A DNA stretch of 55,311 nucleotides from Anaerozeibacter quisquiliarum (lineage in GTDB: Bacteria > Bacillota > Clostridia > Christensenellales > Aristaeellaceae): the NCBI GenBank assembly GCA_051162045.1, contig JBISDI010000026.1; one strand, written 5' to 3'. Positions 36,927-45,117 of the stretch are shown here, one piece after another. The notes beneath the pieces are model-generated. The model had not been told where the DNA came from. It saw only the letters and a program-made list of their open reading frames with translations, and ran no database searches. A program made the position numbers and the translations under genes. Numbering within the stretch: position 1 is the stretch's first letter; each line of letters starts with the position of its first letter.

Positions 36927-37768
36927 TTCGGGTGCGGGATTTACAATTCAGCTATACGAGGCAGCCGTTCATCGAGAATATGAGCTTTGATGTTCTGAAC
37001 GGCGAAATCTTTGGCTTTTTAGGTCCCTCTGGCGCGGGCAAGAGCACGCTGCAAAAAATACTCACGGGCCTTCTGACCACATACAGAGGCAGCGCGCAGG
37101 TAAATGGCACGGAGGTTAAGCGCCGCGACAGCAGCTTTTATGAGAATATCGGCGTGGACTTTGAATTTCCCAGCCTGTACGAAAAGTTGACTGCGCGGGA
37201 AAACCTTCGGTTTTTTGCCTCCCTTTACAAAAAACATCAGGAAATTGACCCATTGCTGGAGAGCGTCGGCCTGCTTCCCGAAGCGGATAAGAAGGTATCG
37301 GATTTTTCCAAAGGGATGAAATCAAGGCTGAATTTCATCAAGGCGTTGCTCCATGACCCCGCCCTGCTTTTTCTGGATGAACCAACTTCCGGGCTTGATC
37401 CATCCAATGCACGGGGTATGAAGGACATTATTTTACAAGAAAAGGCAAGGGGGAAAACGATCCTGCTAACCACACACAACATGTACGATGCGACCGAGCT
37501 GTGCGACCGCGTGGCTTTTATCGTAGACGGCAAGCTGCGGGCATTGGATACGCCGCGAAACCTGATTATGTCCAGAGGCGCTTCCAAGGTTCGGTATACC
37601 TATGTTATGAAGGGTCGGGAAGAACAGTCGGAAATCCCCTTGAACAAAACGAGCGAGGACGCTGTGCTGCAAGAGCTTTTACGAGAAAACGGGCTGTTGT
37701 CGATCCACAGCAGCGAGCCCACCTTGAACGACATCTTTGTGGAGCTAACCGGGAGGCGGCTGCAATGA
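36923..37768 (+). CDS. ABC exporter ATP-binding protein
   Basis: A 281-residue ATPase of an ABC-2-type exporter. Walker A is GPSGAGKSTL, the signature is FSKGMKSRL (degenerate), and Walker B is LLFLDEPTSGLDPS followed by the switch His in TTHNMYDATELCD. A C-terminal extension with LNDIFVELTGRRL resembles antibiotic/bacteriocin exporter ATPases. It overlaps both neighbours. Confidence 0.9.
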   Translation: MIRVRDLQFSYTRQPFIENMSFDVLNGEIFGFLGPSGAGKSTLQKILTGLLTTYRGSAQVNGTEVKRRDSSFYENIGVDFEFPSLYEKLTARENLRFFASLYKKHQEIDPLLESVGLLPEADKKVSDFSKGMKSRLNFIKALLHDPALLFLDEPTSGLDPSNARGMKDIILQEKARGKTILLTTHNMYDATELCDRVAFIVDGKLRALDTPRNLIMSRGASKVRYTYVMKGREEQSEIPLNKTSEDAVLQELLRENGLLSIHSSEPTLNDIFVELTGRRLQ

Positions 37769-38448
37769 GGATAAAGGCGCTGCTTGCGGGCGATATCCGT
37801 TTTCAGTTCAAATATGGGTTCTACTTTTTGTATGTGATCTTTACCATACTCTATACAAGCCTGCTCTTCGTATTGCCTGACGCATGGCGGGAGCGGGCCG
37901 CCGCCCTGATGATCTTTTCTGATCCGGCGGCAATGGGGCTATACTTCATGGGGGCAATCGTCCTGTTCGAAAAAGGCGAGCGGGTTCTGGACAGCATCGC
38001 CATATCGCCCGTCAAGCCAACCGAGTATGTGGTTTCAAAGCTGATTTCCATCGCCTTGATTTCCACGGCGGTCGGGCTGTTGATAGGCTTTGGCGGCGGT
38101 ATTGTGTTAAATCCTTTCCTTTTCATCCTGGGCGTTTTTCTTGGTTCCTGTCTGTTTTCAGCCGTGGGGCTTATGATCGCCGCAAACATCGCTACGCTCA
38201 ATCAGTTCATTGTAACGACCATCCCCGCCGAGATTATCATCAACGTTCCCACCATCGCCTGGCTGTTCGGATGGAAACCGGCTCTTTTGAGCCTCCATCC
38301 GGGCGTGTGCATCATTGAGTTGTGCCAGAACGGGATAATGGCATTGCCTGCGGCGTTCATTTTGGTCTTTTGGACGATGCTGTCCGGATTGCTGGCCTGC
38401 CGCGTAGTCGCAAAGAGTTTGCGTTCCCTGGGAGGTGTAAAACTGTGA
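37765..38448 (+). CDS. ABC-2 exporter membrane subunit, first
   Basis: A 227-residue membrane protein with about six helices, for example FYFLYVIFTILYTSLLFVL and AALISTAVGLLIGFGGG-like stretches. SIAISPVKPTEYVVSKLISI is a typical ABC-2 permease block before a helix. The ATG at 37765 overlaps the ATPase stop. It probably forms a heterodimer with the next subunit. The substrate is unknown. Confidence 0.8.
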   Translation: MRIKALLAGDIRFQFKYGFYFLYVIFTILYTSLLFVLPDAWRERAAALMIFSDPAAMGLYFMGAIVLFEKGERVLDSIAISPVKPTEYVVSKLISIALISTAVGLLIGFGGGIVLNPFLFILGVFLGSCLFSAVGLMIAANIATLNQFIVTTIPAEIIINVPTIAWLFGWKPALLSLHPGVCIIELCQNGIMALPAAFILVFWTMLSGLLACRVVAKSLRSLGGVKL

Positions 38449-39158
38449 AGCCCCTGTATCGATCCTTTTTCATGTTTGTCAGGCAGGTGTTCGAAGACAG
38501 TATGCTTGCGACGGTATGTGTCGCCACCATCTTGACCGCATTTTTCATCCGATTCGGCATCCCGACGATTGAGAACGTATTGTGCGGTTATTTTCAGAGA
38601 GCGGCAGTCCTTGCGGATTACTATCTGCTGTTTGATTTGCTGCTGGCTCTCGTAACGCCCTACATGCTCTGCTTTGCATCAGCCATGATGATGCTGACCG
38701 AATACGACGAAAACATGGCCAACTATCTGGCGGTCACCCCTGTGGGTAAAAGGGGCTACATCTTGTCAAGGCTGGCATTTCCGGCTGTGATTGCCTTCGT
38801 CGTATCCATCGTGCTGATGCGCTGGTTTTCGCTGACGGCGTGGTTGTTTGGGATAATTCTGCTTACCTGCATGCTGACATGCCTTGTGAGCATTGCCGTG
38901 GCGCTGCTATTGTTTGCCCTTTCCCATAACCGGGTGGAGGGTATGGCCATGGCAAAACTGTCGGGGCTTTTGATGCTGGGACTGTTTGTACCCTTTTTCC
39001 TGCTGTCGGACGCGCAGTATCTGTTTTCGCCGCTGCCGTCCTTTTGGATTGCCATGTTTTGTATAGGGCAGGACATGGCGTTTCTGATTCCGGCGCTGTT
39101 ATCCTCGCTGATTTGGATTTTGCTGCTGTACCGAAAGTTCAATCGAAAGATTGCGTGA
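38445..39158 (+). CDS. ABC-2 exporter membrane subunit, second
   Basis: A 237-residue membrane protein starting at a GTG that overlaps the previous stop. About six helices are visible (LVTPYMLCFASAMMMLTEYD; SIAVALLLFALSHNR). The central YLAVTPVGKRGYILSRLAFP corresponds to VKPTEYVVSKLISI in its partner, which confirms that the two are related subunits. It is the last gene of the TetR cassette. Confidence 0.8.
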   Translation: MKPLYRSFFMFVRQVFEDSMLATVCVATILTAFFIRFGIPTIENVLCGYFQRAAVLADYYLLFDLLLALVTPYMLCFASAMMMLTEYDENMANYLAVTPVGKRGYILSRLAFPAVIAFVVSIVLMRWFSLTAWLFGIILLTCMLTCLVSIAVALLLFALSHNRVEGMAMAKLSGLLMLGLFVPFFLLSDAQYLFSPLPSFWIAMFCIGQDMAFLIPALLSSLIWILLLYRKFNRKIA

Positions 39159-39260
39159 CCAAAGCTATACTTCCGGAGTATGGCGGGCAACATCCATACA
39201 AGTCTATAATCAATACGGCAGGGATATGGTCATTTTATCTGATCCATAAGGGACACGAAA

Positions 39261-39281
39261 AATCCGGCGCCATGCCGGATT
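39261..39281. terminator. Bidirectional terminator between the TetR cassette and tail repeat B
   Basis: AATCCGGC pairs with GCCGGATT around GCCAT. T-rich runs follow on both strands. It can end the TetR-ABC operon on the plus strand and the repeated tail on the minus strand. Confidence 0.6.
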
Positions 39282-39293
39282 TTCTGGTGTCGC

Positions 39294-39500
39294 CTACTTG
39301 CTTTCGTCCTCTGTGGCTGCCGCACCCTTCTTGCCTTTGCCCTTGCGTGCGGGCTTCTTGGCTGGCTCGCTATCCTCGGGCTGCGCCTCGGCTTCTACCG
39401 GGGCTTCCGTGGCCTCCGTGGTAGATTCCGTGGTGGCTGCTACAGCCTCCGGTATGGCTTCCATGCTCTCCGGTTCTACCGTGCCGTGTAACGATGCACC
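39294..39500 (-). repeat. Dispersed gene-tail repeat, copy B
   Basis: The minus strand encodes TVEPESMEAIPEAVAATTES, then ATEAPVEAEAQPEDSEPAKK and PARKGKGKKGAAATEDESK, ending in TAG at 39294-39296. The DNA is closely similar to copy A over the shared 100 bases. The upstream part of the gene is again missing or out of frame beyond about 39500. Confidence 0.75.
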
Positions 39501-39837
39501 CAGCGATCAAGGATTCCGAAGAAATCGCCTCGGATTCCCTTTCTACGGTGGGGGGTGTGCATCATTCCGCGCTCTGGTGCTGGAGCTATGCGGGTGGATA
39601 TCCGCCCTGTGAGCCGGACCGTATACCCCTGCGAATCCTCCCGAAAGACTTTCATATCCGGCCTCAATTTGATGGCAAAGAGAAAGACCCGCCGTATTTG
39701 GCGAGCCTTTTTCCGGAACTAATGGCCCTTTAGATGATCCGGTTAGGCCAATCAAACTCACAATTCTCCGTTTGGGAACCGCGACACATTTGAGCGGCAC
39801 CGGAGAAGTCATCTTTCGAAAGTTCGCCGGCATATCC
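39501..39837. other. Gap without a recognisable gene
   Basis: Short frames on both strands show no start site or family match. The stretch probably contains decayed sequence between tail repeat B and the PadR-linked exporter. Confidence 0.4.
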
Positions 39838-40608
39838 TTATGCAATTCTGCGCCTGTAAACCCGCATGGCGCAGATGTATGCGACGATGAGAATGCCCAG
39901 ACACCACGCGAGCGCAACCCAGATATCATTGCCGACAGGCTGTCCCATAAGGAGGGATCGGATCGCATCTACAATAGAGGTCACCGGCTGGTTTTCGGCA
40001 AAGGCACGGACAGGCCCCGGCATCGATCCGGTAGGGACGAACGCCGAGCTTATGAACGGTAGAAATACCAGCGGCATCGAGAACGCGCTCGCACCGTCCA
40101 CCGTTTTTGCGGTCAGTCCGGCAATCACGGCAATCCAGGTCAGCGCCAGCGTAAGCAGCGCGAGGATGCCCGCTACCGCAAGCCAGGACAGCACTCCAGC
40201 CGACGAGCGAAAACCCATCAGCAGCGCCACGAGGATGATGACGACGACCGAGATTGCGTTCGATAGCAGCGATGTCAGCACATGGCCCCACAGAGCGGCC
40301 GAACGCGCGATCGGCATGGAATCGAACCGCTCAAGGATACCCCGCTGCATATCCATAAACAGACGGTACGCCGTATAGGCAATCCCGCTCGCGATGGCGA
40401 TTATCAGGATGCCGGGCAGCAGATAGTTCACATAGCTCTCCGTGCCGGTCTGAATCGCACCGCCGAACACAGAGACGAACATCAGCATCATGGCGATCGG
40501 CATGATCACGACCTTTATGATGGTGTCCATACTACGAAAAACATGACGCATGGAGCGCCCAAGCATGACGCCCATATCGCCGAGATAATGACCTCTTGCC
40601 GTTTCCAT
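39838..40608 (-). CDS. ABC-2 exporter permease (DrrB-like)
   Basis: A 256-residue membrane subunit with about six helices. The N-terminal cytoplasmic stretch (LGRSMRHVFRSMDTIIKVVI) leads to a first helix (PIAMMLMFVSVFGGA). The motif GILERFDSMPIARSAALWGH precedes the central helices, and the late LVFLPFISSAFVPTGSMPGP is characteristic of daunorubicin-type ABC-2 permeases. The ATG at 40608 starts one base after the ATPase stop. It pairs with the ATPase at 40610. Confidence 0.88.
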   Translation of the reverse strand: METARGHYLGDMGVMLGRSMRHVFRSMDTIIKVVIMPIAMMLMFVSVFGGAIQTGTESYVNYLLPGILIIAIASGIAYTAYRLFMDMQRGILERFDSMPIARSAALWGHVLTSLLSNAISVVVIILVALLMGFRSSAGVLSWLAVAGILALLTLALTWIAVIAGLTAKTVDGASAFSMPLVFLPFISSAFVPTGSMPGPVRAFAENQPVTSIVDAIRSLLMGQPVGNDIWVALAWCLGILIVAYICAMRVYRRRIA

Positions 40609-40609
40609 G

Positions 40610-41371
40610 CTACACTGCCTCCTTCTTGCCAATGATGGTCAGGAAGATTTCTTCAAGCGTCGGCTGCTTTTCCACATACTCCGCCTTTGCGGGCGGGAAC
40701 AGGCTTTTCATCTCGGCGAGCGTGCCGCTTAAGATAATTCTGCCTTCATGCAGGATCGCGATCCGGTCCGCCAACTGTTCGGCTTCCTCCAGATACTGAG
40801 TGGTCAGGAATACCGTTGTGCCGCCGTTGGCGAACTCTTTGACCGTCTTCCAGACCTCGATGCGCGCCTCGGGATCGAGCCCGGTGGTCGGCTCGTCGAG
40901 GAACAGGATCTGGGGTTTTCCCACCAGGCCCATGGCGATGTCCAGCCTTCGGCGCATACCGCCGGAATAGGTGGACACCCGGCGGTCTGCTGCGCCGGTC
41001 AGGCCGAAGCGGTTTACAAGATCGTCCGCAATCTGACGCGGATTCCGCAGGTGCCTGAGACGTGCAATCATCACGAGGTTCTCCCGCCCGGTCAGGATCT
41101 CATCCACGGCGGCGAATTGCCCGGTCAGGCTGATGGACCGCCGCACACTGTCGGGTTTTAAGGCGACATCGAACCCGTTTACGGCGGCGGTTCTGCCATC
41201 CTGTTTGAGCAGTGTGGTGAGGATTCTGACGATCGTCGTTTTGCCCGCGCCGTTCCCGCCGATCAGGGCGAAGATGCAGCCCCGCTCCACTTCGAAATCC
41301 ACGCCCTTGAGGACATGCAGTTGCTGAAAGGACTTTTTCAGACCCTTCACTTGAATGGCGGGTTCCGTCAT
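40610..41371 (-). CDS. ABC exporter ATP-binding protein (DrrA-like)
   Basis: A 253-residue ATPase of the daunorubicin-resistance type. Walker A is GGNGAGKTTI, the signature is YSGGMRRRLDIA, Walker B is ILFLDEPTTGLDPEA and the switch region is TTVFLTTQYLEEAEQLAD. The C-terminus (EYVEKQPTLEEIFLTIIG) is typical. It overlaps the DUF1048 gene by four bases. It probably exports a toxic hydrophobic compound. Confidence 0.92.
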   Translation of the reverse strand: MTEPAIQVKGLKKSFQQLHVLKGVDFEVERGCIFALIGGNGAGKTTIVRILTTLLKQDGRTAAVNGFDVALKPDSVRRSISLTGQFAAVDEILTGRENLVMIARLRHLRNPRQIADDLVNRFGLTGAADRRVSTYSGGMRRRLDIAMGLVGKPQILFLDEPTTGLDPEARIEVWKTVKEFANGGTTVFLTTQYLEEAEQLADRIAILHEGRIILSGTLAEMKSLFPPAKAEYVEKQPTLEEIFLTIIGKKEAV

Positions 41372-41739
41372 TTTGAATCCTTCTCCTTTCCGAGTTTTTT
41401 CCGGATGTCGCGGTTGAGTGCCTCGCGCCAGTCTTCCGTGTAGGTCCTGGCATTGCGTAGAAGCTCTTCGCAGAACGCGGCCACGTCTTCGCCGGTAATC
41501 TCCAAAACAGGCTTGACTTCCGACGCGCCGGCCTCGAACAATTCCACCAGGTCATAATGGATCTTCATCATGTCGTAGCCTGCACCCGCCGCGAACATCC
41601 ACATGTGACTCTGGATTTTTTTGAATACGTATTGATAGTCCTCCGGCAGCGCCTCCACCCTTGCCATCTGCTGCTTGTACTCACGCTTGCTCTGAACCAT
41701 CTTGTTGATGTTGAAATAATCATCGAAAAAACCGGGCAT
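41368..41739 (-). CDS. DUF1048 family protein
   Basis: A 123-residue, mostly helical cytoplasmic protein. It contains ALPEDYQYVFKKIQSHMW near residue 30 and the family hallmark VLEITGEDVAAFCEELLRNA near residue 80. DUF1048 genes are commonly found between a PadR regulator and a DrrAB-like exporter, exactly as here. The molecular role is unknown. One base separates it from the PadR stop. Confidence 0.85.
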   Translation of the reverse strand: MPGFFDDYFNINKMVQSKREYKQQMARVEALPEDYQYVFKKIQSHMWMFAAGAGYDMMKIHYDLVELFEAGASEVKPVLEITGEDVAAFCEELLRNARTYTEDWREALNRDIRKKLGKEKDSK

Positions 41740-41740
41740 A

Positions 41741-42064
41741 TCACCGCTCCTCCCTCAATTGGTCGATTTTCGACGCGACAAACTCCCATTTATCCCAGAA
41801 CTTCTTTAGTTCCTCGCGCCCCGCGTCGTTGAGCGCGAAGAACTTGCGCGGCGGTCCCATGTCTGAGGACTTCTTGGTGATCTCCACCAGCTTGTTCTTT
41901 TCGAGCCGGAGCAGTATGGTGTACACCGTGCCCTCGACCACATCGGCAAAGCCCAGGGCATTGAGCCTGCGGGTGATCTCGTAGCCGTAGGTATCCCCCC
42001 GGCTGATGATTTCGAGGACGCAGCCTTCCAGCACCCCTTTCAGCATCTCGGTCAGGTTATCCAT
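41741..42064 (-). CDS. PadR-family transcriptional regulator
   Basis: A 107-residue winged-helix repressor with the PadR core: LEGCVLEIISRGDTYGYEIT, then VEGTVYTILLRLEKNKLVEI and the wing GPPRKFFALNDAGREEL. The ATG at 42064 is preceded by AGAGGTG; a GTG at 42076 overlaps that site. It is the first gene of the DUF1048-ABC exporter operon and probably represses it until a drug-like ligand binds. Confidence 0.92.
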   Translation of the reverse strand: MDNLTEMLKGVLEGCVLEIISRGDTYGYEITRRLNALGFADVVEGTVYTILLRLEKNKLVEITKKSSDMGPPRKFFALNDAGREELKKFWDKWEFVASKIDQLREER

Positions 42065-42087
42065 CTCACATATCACCTCTAATTTGC

Positions 42088-42150
42088 ATCACAGATATGC
42101 AGTGATACTTACTACTGGTATATCGTAGCACGCAGTAGCGGAAATGTCAA
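42088..42150 (-). promoter_or_regulatory. Promoter and likely operator of the PadR operon
   Basis: On the minus strand TTGACA and TACGAT are 17 bases apart. Between the promoter and the gene lies the inverted repeat ATCACTGCATATCTGTGAT (42088-42106), with 5-base arms around a 9-base centre. It is a plausible PadR site. Confidence 0.65.
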
Positions 42151-42230
42151 TAGGCCGGGCGAAAAATGTTCGCAAAGAGGGGCGTTTCCTTCCATGCGGA
42201 ATCCCCGCGTCGGTCGGCGGAGCATACGGA

Positions 42231-42274
42231 AACCGCCTGCTGATCAGCGGGGCCCATCAACGGCGGTTTTTTGT
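42231..42274 (+). terminator. Orphan plus-strand terminator
   Basis: AACCGCC pairs with GGCGGTT over a 24-base loop and is followed by TTTTTGTTTG. No plus-strand gene lies upstream, so it may be left over from a lost gene. The surrounding bases 42151-42325 show no coding sequence. Confidence 0.5.
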
Positions 42275-42325
42275 TTGTTCATTCTTGGGGAAATGAACCT
42301 GGCGCACAGACGGCATCCCTGCCGA

Positions 42326-43645
42326 TCAGCCTTTCTCCAGGCAAGCGATTCCCGCTTCGTACCATTGGGCAGCTTCCGCAATCAACGGGGCAACTGCGCG
42401 GTTGCGCGCGGCATCCACGCCCCAGGGAGAATGCCAGGAAAGGTACGGGCGCGCGCACTCCAGAGCGTCCACCTCGCGGGCGAAGCTGTCCGCAGCCTTG
42501 AGAAGCGACGCCTCCCGATCGGGGTGTGCGGGCGCAATCTCCCGCAGAAAGTCCACGCCCGCGCTTCTGGAGGAGGTATACACCTCGTGGCAGTAGGCGT
42601 CCGCCGCGTCGCGCTCCTTGGTATCCGACAGGTACGCCTCGGCCCACCAGCGGTAGAATTGTATGCCCTCGCGCTCATGGGGCATGGGGGAATCGGTCAC
42701 CCGGCGGGCAAACTTCACCGCGTCGCTCAGCGCGTCCGATTCCAGCTTCGCGGCATTGGGGGTGTATTTTTTCTCGCCGATCAAGATTGCGCCGAAGGCA
42801 ATCTCGGCGGAGCCGGGCCGATCCCAGCGCTCACGCTCGTAATCGCCCAGGCCCTTGTAGCTGCCACGGCCGATGAACTGGCGCTGCTCTTCGTCATAGC
42901 CGCACACCACATCCCACTCCATGCTGGTGACCGCATGCCACACCAGCGCCGGCCGCCCCTTGTCGATCTGCGCCTTCACCGCGTCGATCATGGCGGCGGT
43001 CAGGTCGTTGCCGTCGGGGCTCTTGCAGGGCACCTCCGTCACTTCGTAGCCCAGGTAGCGCAAAAAATCGCTCGGCCAGCGGGTGTAAAAACAGGTAGGC
43101 CGGCTGGGGCAGCCGCCGCTCATGCGAAATGCGGCACCGGACACGCCCTGGATGTACGCGGGGGTGTATCCTTCTCCCAGATGGTTCAGGATGACGCGCG
43201 CGCCCTCGAACAGCGGCTCCATCACCCGGTAGCGATCCACATTCTGAATGACCATTTCCTCATCCCCCTTGATATAGGTGGCGGAAAGCGTGAAATGCAG
43301 CCGATAGTGCCCCCGTAACTTTAGGTGCTTGCGCCGCGCCTCGGAAGGCGTCACCCCGTAGAGCCGCTTGAACGCCACGCAGAACGCATCGGAGGTATCA
43401 TACCCGTACCGCATGGCGATGTCCACAACCCGCTCCCGAGTGCCGACCAGATCTGAAGCCGCGCGGCTCAGCCTGCGCCTGCGAATGTACTCCGTGAGCG
43501 TCAGGTTCGCAGAAAGCATGAAGATGCGCTGAAACACCGCGCTCGGGCAGGCCGCGATGCGCCCTACTTCGTCCATATCGATGGTCTCGGTCAGGTTCCG
43601 CTCGATGTATCCCATCACGTCGTTCATCTGATCCACCCAGCTCAC
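42326..43645 (-). CDS. AraC-type DNA-binding domain fused to a BtrH/C39-like domain
   Basis: A 439-residue protein. Residues about 8-105 are an N-terminal AraC HTH pair (TIDMDEVGRIAACPSAVFQR; VVDIAMRYGYDTSDAFCVAF). Residues about 130-300 look like the peptidase-C39-like fold of BtrH-type proteins, with ARVILNHLGEGYTPAYIQGV, WPSDFLRYLGYEVTEVPCKS and VWHAVTSMEWDVVCGYDEEQ. A helical C-terminus follows. AraC proteins usually carry the DNA-binding domain at the C-terminus, so both the order and the partner are unusual. It starts at a GTG seven bases after GGGGTGG. The C-terminal part may sense or bind a peptide-like or acyl ligand rather than cleave it. Confidence 0.75.
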   Translation of the reverse strand: MSWVDQMNDVMGYIERNLTETIDMDEVGRIAACPSAVFQRIFMLSANLTLTEYIRRRRLSRAASDLVGTRERVVDIAMRYGYDTSDAFCVAFKRLYGVTPSEARRKHLKLRGHYRLHFTLSATYIKGDEEMVIQNVDRYRVMEPLFEGARVILNHLGEGYTPAYIQGVSGAAFRMSGGCPSRPTCFYTRWPSDFLRYLGYEVTEVPCKSPDGNDLTAAMIDAVKAQIDKGRPALVWHAVTSMEWDVVCGYDEEQRQFIGRGSYKGLGDYERERWDRPGSAEIAFGAILIGEKKYTPNAAKLESDALSDAVKFARRVTDSPMPHEREGIQFYRWWAEAYLSDTKERDAADAYCHEVYTSSRSAGVDFLREIAPAHPDREASLLKAADSFAREVDALECARPYLSWHSPWGVDAARNRAVAPLIAEAAQWYEAGIACLEKG

Positions 43646-43960
43646 GTGCCATCCACCCCTTGCATTGAGTATATACAGTGAAAATGCGTTTGTCCCGTCA
43701 ATTCCCGAACGGGATTTGCGGAGTTTTGAACTCGCAAGTAATTGCTTCGCAGATGAATCGCCTGCCCGGATCCTGCTCCGTTCACCATGATCTGCCGGGT
43801 GAGAACAACAAGTATGAGAAAAGCCAGATGCGCCAATCGCGCAGATTCAGTGTAAGCCAACCGCCAGAGCCTGTCAATCTTCAGATTGCGGATTTGATTC
43901 CGGACGCTGTTCACGCCTCATCCCCCGGGCGGTCTTGCCGAATAGAAAATCGGATCCTTC
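43646..43960. other. Upstream region of the AraC fusion gene, no supported gene
   Basis: Short frames on both strands lack ribosome sites and family features. On the minus strand a possible weak promoter (TTGACG with TGTATA) precedes the AraC fusion gene. Confidence 0.35.
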
Positions 43961-44044
43961 AAGCGCCTCACACGTCGCGCATTTCATGATTATCCCGGAC
44001 ATGGATGCCTGCTGGTGGAGGGTAAGGAGATCAAGCGTACAAGA

Positions 44045-44454
44045 ACATTGAAATCCCGGACGACCTCAAGAAACTGGAGTATCAGGACTTCAAATTCGAC
44101 GTACCGCTAAACGGCGCAATCACCTTCAGGATTATGTTCGAGCCGGGCATGCTGCCCCAGGAATTTCCGCAGACGCGGGAGCGGAGGACGCACAAGCCGC
44201 TGGAGGACCGGTGGGCGACATCGCGGCGGCAATGGCGGATGGCGCGACCATCAAAGCCGAGGTCATCGGGGACGAAGGCGAAGGACGGCCGGTTGTAATC
44301 GCGGTAGAGCCGGAAGAAACGGAAGCTATGCCGGAGCCTGTGGAAGCCACGGCGGAGGCCGAGGCACAGCCCGAGGATAGCGAGCCGGCCAGGAAACCCG
44401 CGCAAGGGCAAAAGCAAGAAGGGCGCGGTAGCCACGGAGGATGAGGGCAAGTAA
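44045..44454 (+). pseudogene. Frameshifted gene ending in tail repeat copy C
   Basis: The first frame reads KNIEIPDDLKKLEYQDFKFD, then VPLNGAITFRIMFEPGMLPQ and EFPQTRERRT. Around 44190 coding shifts frame to GDIAAAMADGATIKAEVIGD, EGRPVVIAVEPEETEAMPEP and AEAEAQPEDSEPARKP. A second shift near 44400 restores the basic end KGKSKKGAVATEDEGK, with a stop at about 44452. This is the most complete copy of the gene whose tail recurs at 36102 and 39294. I do not recognise the family. The acidic then Lys/Ala-rich tail suggests an extended, non-globular end. Confidence 0.6.
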
Positions 44455-44463
44455 ACCCGAATA

Positions 44464-44494
44464 GCAAAATCCGGCCGCAGCACCGGATTTTTGC
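44464..44494 (+). terminator. Terminator of tail repeat copy C
   Basis: AAAATCCGG pairs with CCGGATTTTT around an 8-base loop, with a second short pairing (GC/GC) outside it. It sits about ten bases after the stop, as in copies A and B. Confidence 0.6.
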
Positions 44495-44538
44495 TGTACT
44501 GACCGCGCTTGTTCCTCATATGATAACGCAATGCTTCA

Positions 44539-45030
44539 TCATGCCTTCGCCATCAATTCTTGATATCGTTTTTTATTCACTTGGGCCGATGTGAAATAGC
44601 ATCCCCACGATATAAAGACATTCCAACGCATTACCCTGGATACAGGAGTAAAGTGAAGTTTACCAGGGATATTCTCTGCATCACCCGGGCAAACATCCTT
44701 TTCAAAACTATCAATTTTGACCCGACACCAAACGTGACCGGATACGTGTGCGGGAATTATTTTGCCGTTGTATGTCTTTGACGGGAACGTGTTTTTCGCC
44801 GCAAATACCATATGGCAATTGAAACCTAGCCTTCTTAAAATCAGCATAAGGGCCTTAGCCTGCTGCCAACAGTAGCCCCTTCCTTTTCTGAATGCAAAAG
44901 AAGGCATATCATACGAGTTCGTATACGAGTAGGTCATTGTTTTATTAACGACAGACTGAGCGAAACAGACAAGGTCCCAACCTGACAAACCCGAATCAAC
45001 GCATGCAGATACGGCATCGGAAATCGTCAT
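44539..45030 (-). CDS. Transglutaminase-like protein
   Basis: A 163-residue protein of the transglutaminase-like cysteine-hydrolase fold. The putative catalytic Cys is in RKGRGYCWQQAKALMLILRR, the His in AHVSGHVWCRVKID, and the acid shortly after in FEKDVCPGD. This order matches the Cys-His-Asp triad of the family. The ATG at 45030 follows AAGGAG. No signal peptide is present. It is unlinked to any operon here. The GC content is lower than that of its neighbours, which suggests transfer. The role is unknown; related proteins act as proteases or amidases. Confidence 0.75.
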   Translation of the reverse strand: MTISDAVSACVDSGLSGWDLVCFAQSVVNKTMTYSYTNSYDMPSFAFRKGRGYCWQQAKALMLILRRLGFNCHMVFAAKNTFPSKTYNGKIIPAHVSGHVWCRVKIDSFEKDVCPGDAENIPGKLHFTPVSRVMRWNVFISWGCYFTSAQVNKKRYQELMAKA

Positions 45031-45117
45031 GATCCATTTCTCCTTCCTGAGGATAAGGCATCATAGCATATAACCATTTCGAATACAAGAAAAGCCTTCT
45101 TCTCGGGGAGAATATGC

